Positions 57,832 to 64,000 of a stretch of 64,000 nt of DNA are shown piece after piece (the first letter of the stretch is position 1; each line of letters starts with the position of its first letter). Below the pieces are notes generated by a model. It did not search any database and was not told the origin of the DNA. It saw nothing but the letters and a program-made list of their open reading frames with translations. Made by a program: the position numbers and the translations under genes. The DNA comes from Actinomycetota bacterium (lineage in GTDB: Bacteria > Actinomycetota > Actinomycetes > Streptosporangiales > Streptosporangiaceae): the NCBI GenBank assembly GCA_027314515.1, contig DAHVAR010000179.1:1-64000 (forward strand), written 5' to 3'.

Positions 57832-58803
57832 ATGATTGATACCCGCGCACTGGCGCAGGAAGTCCAGGATCAGCTGGTCGCTGCCGTGCACCGCGGCCAG
57901 GACCAGGTCCGCAAGAGCCAGGACCAGGTCCGCAAGGGCCGTGACCAGGTCCGCAAGGGCCGTGAGGTGGTGGTAGACGCCCTTCGCACGGGTAATGAGC
58001 GGGCGAAGGCAGCCCGGCCGACCATGCCGGAGCTGAGCACTCTGGCGGATCCGGCCAAGTTGCGAGCCAGGTCGCAGGAGCTTGCCGACCAGTTCCTGGC
58101 CAGTCAGCGGCAGCTTGCCGACCGGGCTATCGCCAGGCAGCGGCACCTCGCCGATCAGGTTGTCGCCAGCCAGCGGCACCTCGCCGACCAGGTTGTGGCA
58201 CGACAGCGCCAGGCGCTACGGTCTGCCAGCCCCGTCGTCGCCCAGCGTGTTGCGCAGTTGACCCAGGCGTTCGAGGTGCTGCCAGGTCTGCGGAGGCTCG
58301 TGCAGCCAGAGACCGCTAACCGGGTAACCGTCAGGGCAGAGCCCACCCCATCTCCGGTCGAGACCGGACCAGCCGGGCTCCACATCACAAGGCTCGACGT
58401 CACCGACACTGGCCGCGTCGAGGCCGAGGTCACCGCGCCCGCACAGGCTCGCAAGCCACGAACCTCGCGAGCCAGCGCAAAGTCCGCAGACGGGATTAAG
58501 ACCGGACGGGCGGCTGGGCCGGAGCAGGCTGCCCGCTCCGCCAAGCCGGCTGGCTCCGCGAATCGGGCTAGCACCGCCAAGGCCGGAGGCGGCGCCAAAG
58601 CCGCGGGTGCCGGCAAGACCGCGGGTGCGGGCAAGACCACAGGTGCCGGCAAGACCGTGACCACAGGTGCGGGCAAGACCACAGGTGCGGGCAAAGCCAC
58701 GACCGCCAGCAAATCAGCTGCAGCCAAGCGGCCTGGCAGCGCCGGACGGTCTGGCACCACCAGGTCAGCCGGCCAGGCTAAGGCCCGCAGACCCAAGCCC
58801 TGA
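57832..58803 (+). CDS. HbhA/phasin-like coiled-coil protein with Ala/Lys/Gly-rich (histone H1-like) tail
   Basis: Heptad (QDQVRKS) and 11-residue (LADQVVASQRH) repeats, basic AGAGKT repeat tail; neighbouring XRE gene. Confidence 0.7.
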   Translation: MIDTRALAQEVQDQLVAAVHRGQDQVRKSQDQVRKGRDQVRKGREVVVDALRTGNERAKAARPTMPELSTLADPAKLRARSQELADQFLASQRQLADRAIARQRHLADQVVASQRHLADQVVARQRQALRSASPVVAQRVAQLTQAFEVLPGLRRLVQPETANRVTVRAEPTPSPVETGPAGLHITRLDVTDTGRVEAEVTAPAQARKPRTSRASAKSADGIKTGRAAGPEQAARSAKPAGSANRASTAKAGGGAKAAGAGKTAGAGKTTGAGKTVTTGAGKTTGAGKATTASKSAAAKRPGSAGRSGTTRSAGQAKARRPKP

Positions 58804-58845
58804 CGACGCTAACGGCAGCCCTGCTCACCGCGACGGGACCCGGCA

Positions 58846-58890
58846 GGGCTGCCGACCAGCGGGCTGCCGACCAGCGGGCTGCCGACCGGC
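58846..58890. repeat. Three tandem 15-bp repeats GGGCTGCCGACCAGC
   Basis: Read directly, intergenic. Confidence 0.9.
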
Positions 58891-58949
58891 AGCGTTACCT
58901 GTCGCGCAGCCCCGACGTCGGACGATTTGTCCGGCAGAGCATCTCGCGT

Positions 58950-59345
58950 ATGAAAAAGAGAAACGACATGGCCGATCCGTGGGACTCGCAAATGCAGGCG
59001 CTGGGCGCCTTCATCCGGGACAAGCGCAAGATGGCCAACTTGTCGCTGCGACAGCTCGCCGAGCGGACCAAGCTCTCCAATCCCTACCTGAGCCAGATCG
59101 AGCGCGGACTGCACCAGCCTTCGGTGCGGGTAATCCGGCTGATCTCCGACGCCCTGAACGTCTCTGCCGAGACGTTGCTAGCGCAGGCGGGCCTGCTGCA
59201 CAAGGACATCAGCGCCGATCCGGCAGCGCGCAGTGCGCCGCCGGATATCGAGGCGGCGATCAGAGCCGAGCAGCGGCTCACCGCGGACCAGAAGGCCGCG
59301 CTGATTGCCGTGGTCAGGAGCATGCTGCCAGCTGAATCGCGCTAG
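58950..59345 (+). CDS. XRE family helix-turn-helix regulator
   Basis: LGAFIRDKRKMANLSLRQLAERTKLSNPYLSQIERGLHQPSVRVIRLISDAL. Confidence 0.95.
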   Translation: MKKRNDMADPWDSQMQALGAFIRDKRKMANLSLRQLAERTKLSNPYLSQIERGLHQPSVRVIRLISDALNVSAETLLAQAGLLHKDISADPAARSAPPDIEAAIRAEQRLTADQKAALIAVVRSMLPAESR

Positions 59346-59424
59346 CGGGCGAAACCGGCAGCTTTGGCGTGAAGATCCTGGAAGGCGCGTCAACCGCTCT
59401 GCGGGCCTATTACGATCTGACAGC

Positions 59425-60636
59425 GTGACGGAGCCGAGGCAGCCAGCAGAGCCGCAGCCAGGAGACGGGCTGCCCCCGCAGGGCGACGAACTTCCGCGGC
59501 GCAAGCCAGCGGGCCAGTCGCTACCTCAGCGCGGAGGGTCGCTATTCGAGCGCCCGGAGTCGTTGTCGTCGCCTACTTCGCAGTCGTCGCCCTGGAGCGG
59601 ACTGCCGAAACGACCGTCTGTCTGGGAACCTCAGCCACCCGAGGACGGTCAGCAGCGGCATGATGTGACTTTGGCAGCGCAGGGAGGCGGTGCCGTCTCC
59701 GAGGGTGCTGAGCTGCCCCGGCGAGGCGGGGCCCTCCCCCAGCGCGAGCCCGGCCTCCCCCAGCGCGACCCCGGCCTCCCCCAGCGCGAGCCCGCGGCGA
59801 ACAGCGGAGCTCTGCCGAAAAGGACTAACCGGACCCGCCCAGTCGGCCGTCATCGCAGTCCCCACCGGCTCTCGGTGGCATCGGACGCGCCCGCCCTCGT
59901 AATCGCCGTGCCCGGCCGGGCCCAAGCCGACTCGGCCGAGATCGGCCCGCAGGTGGCCGCTACCGTCGGCCTCTCCTGCCCAGGAGTCGACATTCGCCTC
60001 GGCTATCTCGAGGGGACCGAGCTGACGCTGCCGGAGTGCCTGTTCCCGGACGGACCACAGTCGGACAGCCAGGATCAGTTCCCGAGCGTGATCGTCCCGC
60101 TGCTGCTCAGCCCGAACTCCGCTATCGACGGCAGGCTACGACAGCTTGCTGCGGTTCCGGCCATACCCGCGGTGCTGGCCGCGCACCTCGGGCCGCATCC
60201 GCTGGTGGCTGAAGCGCTGCACGCACGGCTGGCTGAGGCGGGTCTTGCCAGGTCCGCGCGATCCACCGGGCTCAGCATCTCTGCGGACAGCCGCGGCGTG
60301 GTGGTCCTGGCAGACGTTGGCGAGCAGGCCGAGAGTGCCGCCGGAGTTACTGCGGTCCTGCTGGCCTCCCGACTTTCGGTACCGGTAGTGCCCGCCTCGC
60401 TTGGCGACCCGGCCAGCATCGTTGATGCGGTCAACCGGCTCAGTGAGTCCGGCGCTGCCCGGCCCGTGCTGGCCCCCTGCCTGATCGGACCGGAAATCAA
60501 CATCTCGGTGCTCGAGGACCTGGCCGCGGCGCTCGGCGCGCCGTGCGCGCCCACGCTGGGCGCCCATCAGGCCATCGGCCAGCTCGTCGCGATCCGGTAT
60601 GGCGCTGCGCTGGCCAGCCTGAGCCTGGCCGGCTAA
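59425..60636 (+). CDS. CbiX/SirB-like (sirohydrochlorin chelatase-like) protein with disordered N-terminus
   Basis: Two-lobe chelatase-like pattern (VPLLLSPNS; LGPHPLVAEALHARLAEAG; LGAHQAIGQLVAIRY); start likely GTG 59425. Confidence 0.7.
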   Translation: MTEPRQPAEPQPGDGLPPQGDELPRRKPAGQSLPQRGGSLFERPESLSSPTSQSSPWSGLPKRPSVWEPQPPEDGQQRHDVTLAAQGGGAVSEGAELPRRGGALPQREPGLPQRDPGLPQREPAANSGALPKRTNRTRPVGRHRSPHRLSVASDAPALVIAVPGRAQADSAEIGPQVAATVGLSCPGVDIRLGYLEGTELTLPECLFPDGPQSDSQDQFPSVIVPLLLSPNSAIDGRLRQLAAVPAIPAVLAAHLGPHPLVAEALHARLAEAGLARSARSTGLSISADSRGVVVLADVGEQAESAAGVTAVLLASRLSVPVVPASLGDPASIVDAVNRLSESGAARPVLAPCLIGPEINISVLEDLAAALGAPCAPTLGAHQAIGQLVAIRYGAALASLSLAG

Positions 60637-60655
60637 CGGCCACCTGGCGGCGCGA

Positions 60656-60740
60656 CAGGCCCGCAGGCCCGCTCTCCCGCAGGCCCGCTCTCCCGCAGCC
60701 CGCAGGCCCGCACTCCCGCAGGCCCGCAGGCCCGCATTCC
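60656..60740. repeat. Imperfect tandem repeats of CCCGCAGGCCCGC(T/A)CT type
   Basis: Read directly, intergenic. Confidence 0.8.
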
Positions 60741-60949
60741 GGGGCTGACATTCCGGGAGCTCGACATTCCGGGCACCAGCGCTCGGGCCGACTGCAAAGC
60801 CGTGGCCAGGGAACTGGCGCGAGCGGCTAAATGCGCGTTCCCAGTCTTAGCGGGTTCGTTGACACGGCGTCCGGCGTGCGCTGGGCTTACCATCTGTGGA
60901 CCGCACAGCAGTTCACATTCCGAACCTGAGGAAGAGAAGAGGTCGGGAC

Positions 60950-61765
60950 ATGGGCGAGTGGAACGCCATGACCTACGAAGGCAAGGACACGATCCTGCGC
61001 GTCGTCCGCCGGGAAGCGGACCAGATGTTCGCGCTGGCGGAGCAGCCGGGCGCCTGGGACGCGCCGACGGCATGCGAGAGCTGGCGAGTCAAAGACGTCA
61101 TCGGGCACATCGTCGATACCACCGAGGGGTATTTCGCTGCCTTCGACACCGCCAGGGCCGGGGCTGAGCCGCCGGCTCCGCATGGACTCGTCGTCATGCA
61201 CGAGCGGGCCGGGCAGTCCGCGCAGGCGTTCGGCGAGCTGTCCCAGCAGGAGATGCTCGCCCGGGCTCGTGCCGATCTCGACAAGATGATGGGCATACTC
61301 GAGCCGCTGACCGCGGATGAGTGGACCGGCATGCTGGTGTCGCATGCCTACATGGGCCCGGTACCGGCGTTCGTGTACGCGGGCGGCCAGCTGATGGACT
61401 ACGGCGTCCATACCTGGGACATCCGGCAGGGCAGCGGCCGGGCGCATGCGCTGCCGGCGGACACCGCTGACCTGCTGGTCCCGTTCATGTTCATCATCTG
61501 GCAGTCGACCATCAGGCCGGACGCCGACCTCACCCCGTTCAGCATCGGCATCCGGGTCAGCGGCCGGAACGCGGGCGACACCAGGGTCTCGATCAGCGAT
61601 GCTGGCATGAACTACGAGCCCGGCAGCATCGACGACCTGCCCGCCATGCTGGAGTTCGACCCCGGCAGCATGGTGCTGACCGCGTTCGGCCGGGTCAACG
61701 GCGGCACCGCGAGCGGCGACACGGCCCTCGCCGACCGGTTCCTGAACCTCTTCTTCCGCATCTGA
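60950..61765 (+). CDS. Mycothiol-dependent maleylpyruvate isomerase/DinB-like family protein
   Basis: CESWRVKDVIGHIVDTTEGYF; DYGVHTWDIRQG; start likely ATG 60950. Confidence 0.8.
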   Translation: MGEWNAMTYEGKDTILRVVRREADQMFALAEQPGAWDAPTACESWRVKDVIGHIVDTTEGYFAAFDTARAGAEPPAPHGLVVMHERAGQSAQAFGELSQQEMLARARADLDKMMGILEPLTADEWTGMLVSHAYMGPVPAFVYAGGQLMDYGVHTWDIRQGSGRAHALPADTADLLVPFMFIIWQSTIRPDADLTPFSIGIRVSGRNAGDTRVSISDAGMNYEPGSIDDLPAMLEFDPGSMVLTAFGRVNGGTASGDTALADRFLNLFFRI

Positions 61766-61979
61766 CGCGCGATGGCGGCGGCTGGGTCGCTTGGCCCAGC
61801 CGCCGCCGCGTCCTTTCGAGCCGCCTCGACGACCCGTCCTGCCGGGAACGGGCTAGGTCCCGCCAATCGCACCCGCCAGGCCGCGCGCTTCAGGCTCAGG
61901 GCTGGCCGCGTGCGACATCCGGTAGGCCGGAACCGGCGACGGGAGCAGCAGCATGGCAGCCCGGCTGAGTTCCGGGCGG

Positions 61980-62768
61980 TTACGGCTCCGGCGGCGGCAC
62001 GTAGCGGACGGCCTCGTCGACCTCGCGGTAGATACCCTGGCCCGCCGGGTTGCGCATTTCCTCGGCCAGGTGCCCGAGCAGGCCGGCAGTCCGTGCCAGC
62101 AGCGCGAACCCCCTCAGCAGATCCGGCGGGAAGCCGAGGTCGGCGAGCGCGGCGCCGCAGACTCCGGCCCCGTTCAGCGGCAGTGTCCGGCCGATGATCG
62201 CCGGGTGCACCCGGCCGACGGCCGCGAACAGCTGCAGGTGCGGTCCGAGCACGCCGGCCTGCGCGGCGATCCGGAAGATGACCGGCGTGCGCGGATCACC
62301 GTCCTTATGCACCGGATGGCCGAGTCCGGGAACCAGCCGTCCGGCTGCCCGCTGTGCCCTGACGGCGGTTGTCGCCAGCTCATCGAAGCCCGCGTCGGTG
62401 TCCGGCAACGGGCCGTCATGCCCGGCAATCGCGGCCGCGAGGAAGCGGCCGCAGTCCTCGGTGACGCCCAGGTACCGCGAACCGCCGCCGAGCAGGCCCG
62501 CCGCCAGCGCGCCCTGCACCGACTCCGGCGCGCCGGTCAGGGTAAGCCGCGCCGCGATCACTGACGGGGTGAAGCCGTGATCGGCCAGTGCTACCAGCAC
62601 CGACTCGAACAGCGTCAGCTCGCCAGGCGTCGGCCGCCGCAGCGCAGCCAGCCAGAAGGCCAGCTCGCCGAAGCTGATCTGCCCCATCAGGTCTTCGGCA
62701 AGGTTCTGGCCGAGGACTGTGATAGTGGTGGCGTCCGCGGTGCCGATCGAGGTCGGGTAGTCAGTCAC
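61980..62768 (-). CDS. Citryl-CoA lyase/citrate synthase-like protein
   Basis: PGLGHPVHKDGDPRTPVIFRIA; LARTAGLLGHLAEEMRNP; start likely GTG 62768 overlapping the upstream gene by 8 nt. Confidence 0.8.
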   Translation of the reverse strand: MTDYPTSIGTADATTITVLGQNLAEDLMGQISFGELAFWLAALRRPTPGELTLFESVLVALADHGFTPSVIAARLTLTGAPESVQGALAAGLLGGGSRYLGVTEDCGRFLAAAIAGHDGPLPDTDAGFDELATTAVRAQRAAGRLVPGLGHPVHKDGDPRTPVIFRIAAQAGVLGPHLQLFAAVGRVHPAIIGRTLPLNGAGVCGAALADLGFPPDLLRGFALLARTAGLLGHLAEEMRNPAGQGIYREVDEAVRYVPPPEP

Positions 62769-64000
62769 TGTTCTCCTTGATAGCTTGCGCCGCCGCGTGG
62801 CTGGGCTGCGCTGCGTCAGCGTCGTACTCACCGTCCGGGTGGCCTGCCGGGAGCCGGTGCTTGGCGATTCGCGCCGTCGGCGTCCGCGGCAGGTCGGCGG
62901 CCTGCTGCCAGTATCGCGGCACCTTGAACGGGGCCAGCCGGGCCGCCGCGAACGACCGCAACTCGGCGAAGTCCAGCTGCGCGCCCGCCGCCGGGACGAC
63001 GAACGCCTTGACGTCTTCCTCCGACAGCTCCGATGGGACGCCGACGACCGCCGACTCCAGCACCGCCGGGTGCGAGTTCAGCACCTCTTCGACCTCGAGC
63101 GGCGACAGGTTCTCACCGCGCCGCCTGATCACTTCCTTAACACGGGAAATAAACGTGTAGGTACCGTCATCCCCGACCGCTACCAGGTCTCCGGTGCGCA
63201 GCCAGCCGTCATGCATCAGCGCCGCGGTCTCGGCCGGCATCCCCCAGTAGCCCGGCGTCAGTACCGGATTGCGCAGCTCGAGCTCACCCGTCCCGCCGGG
63301 GCCGGCGACCGCGCCCGACTCGCCGATTACCCGCGCGTGATTGACGGTTCCGAGCTCCGGGTGCTGCCGCACCGAGCCCAGCGTGCCGAACGGCCGGGTT
63401 CCGCGAGCCCAGATGAGCCCGTACGGAGACTCCGACATGGCGTACCCCACCACGATTCGCAGGCCGAAGCGCCGCTCCATGGCCAGTTGCCGGTCCCGCT
63501 CCGGCGCCGGGCCGGTGTAGCACAGCCGCAACGGCGTGTCCGCGTCGCCGGCGCGCTCGGGCTGGCGCATCAGGATCTCCAGCATGGCGCCGATCGCGTT
63601 GAACTCGGTCGCCCCGTGCCGCCGCGCCGTGTCCAGGAACGTGCTCGCCGAGAACCGTTCGGCCAGTACCAGCCCGGCACCGCAGGCCAGCGATCCCATC
63701 ACCGAGTACGCGGGCGCGTTGACGTGGAACAGCGGAAGCGTGGTCAGCATCCGGTCGGCAGCGGTCAGCTCCATCCAGAAGCCGAAGCCCTCGCCTGCCA
63801 TCGCGTACGCCCGGTGCGTCTGGATCACGAGCTTGGACCGGCCGGTGGTGCCCGACGTCGGAATCAGCACGGCGATGTCGTCCGGCCGCACCCCGGCGTC
63901 CGGCAGCCTCGCGTGCCGTGCCGCCGTCGCCATCGCGGCCGGGTCCGCCCAGTCGGGCGGGACCAGCGAGTGCACGTCACATTCGTCCGGGAACGGGCCT
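62761..64000 (-). CDS. AMP-binding acyl-CoA synthetase/ligase (5' end outside window)
   Basis: VLIPTSGTTGRSKLVIQTHRA; LRTGDLVAVGDDGTYTFISRVKEVIRRRGENLSPLEVEEVLNSHP. Confidence 0.92.
   Translation of the reverse strand, partial: GPFPDECDVHSLVPPDWADPAAMATAARHARLPDAGVRPDDIAVLIPTSGTTGRSKLVIQTHRAYAMAGEGFGFWMELTAADRMLTTLPLFHVNAPAYSVMGSLACGAGLVLAERFSASTFLDTARRHGATEFNAIGAMLEILMRQPERAGDADTPLRLCYTGPAPERDRQLAMERRFGLRIVVGYAMSESPYGLIWARGTRPFGTLGSVRQHPELGTVNHARVIGESGAVAGPGGTGELELRNPVLTPGYWGMPAETAALMHDGWLRTGDLVAVGDDGTYTFISRVKEVIRRRGENLSPLEVEEVLNSHPAVLESAVVGVPSELSEEDVKAFVVPAAGAQLDFAELRSFAAARLAPFKVPRYWQQAADLPRTPTARIAKHRLPAGHPDGEYDADAAQPSHAAAQAIKENSD

Noticed and set aside
60656-60740. GC-rich repeat considered as CRISPR or terminator
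   Set aside because: No spacers and no stable inverted repeat with U-tract; simple tandem expansion.

Overview
The window is high-GC chromosomal DNA with actinobacterial character (GC-rich codons, GTG/TTG starts, mycothiol-type enzyme, 13E12/HNH protein). Taxon assignment is inference only. Main blocks: (i) about 1.5-23 kb, a catabolic locus: branched-chain-type ABC transporter (livK-H-M-G-F), acyl-CoA dehydrogenase, two DHDPS-family lyases, two paralogous alpha/beta hydrolases, CocE-type hydrolase, TPP enzyme, creatininase-like protein, Zn-dehydrogenase, MFS transporter, aldo/keto reductase and two LacI regulators. Its promoter regions share an operator-like palindrome (consensus TGCAAACGnTTGCA, six copies) that I did not see elsewhere in the window. 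(ii) About 23.1-26 kb, a scar region: a degraded group II intron 3' end (domains V/VI), a frameshifted FtsX/MacB-type permease remnant and a truncated NarL/LuxR response regulator. (iii) About 32.5-42.3 kb, an amide/amidohydrolase cluster around a divergent urease-like gamma-beta fusion plus alpha subunit. Metal ligands are retained, the catalytic flap is altered, and no ureDEFG is present in the window. (iv) 42.6-52.9 kb, a LacI-controlled Opp/Dpp-type ABC importer with a GH3 glycosidase and two GTAAGCGCTTAC-like operators. (v) An EamA exporter/Lrp pair with a perfect shared inverted repeat, an HbhA/phasin-like coiled-coil protein next to an XRE regulator, a chelatase-like protein lacking the usual active-site histidines, and a citryl-CoA-lyase-like protein with an acyl-CoA ligase. 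Short in-frame tandem repeats (often 15 or 21 bp) occur in linkers and tails of many unrelated proteins. No rRNA, tRNA or CRISPR array was recognised. All family calls come from reading motifs; no search was run.
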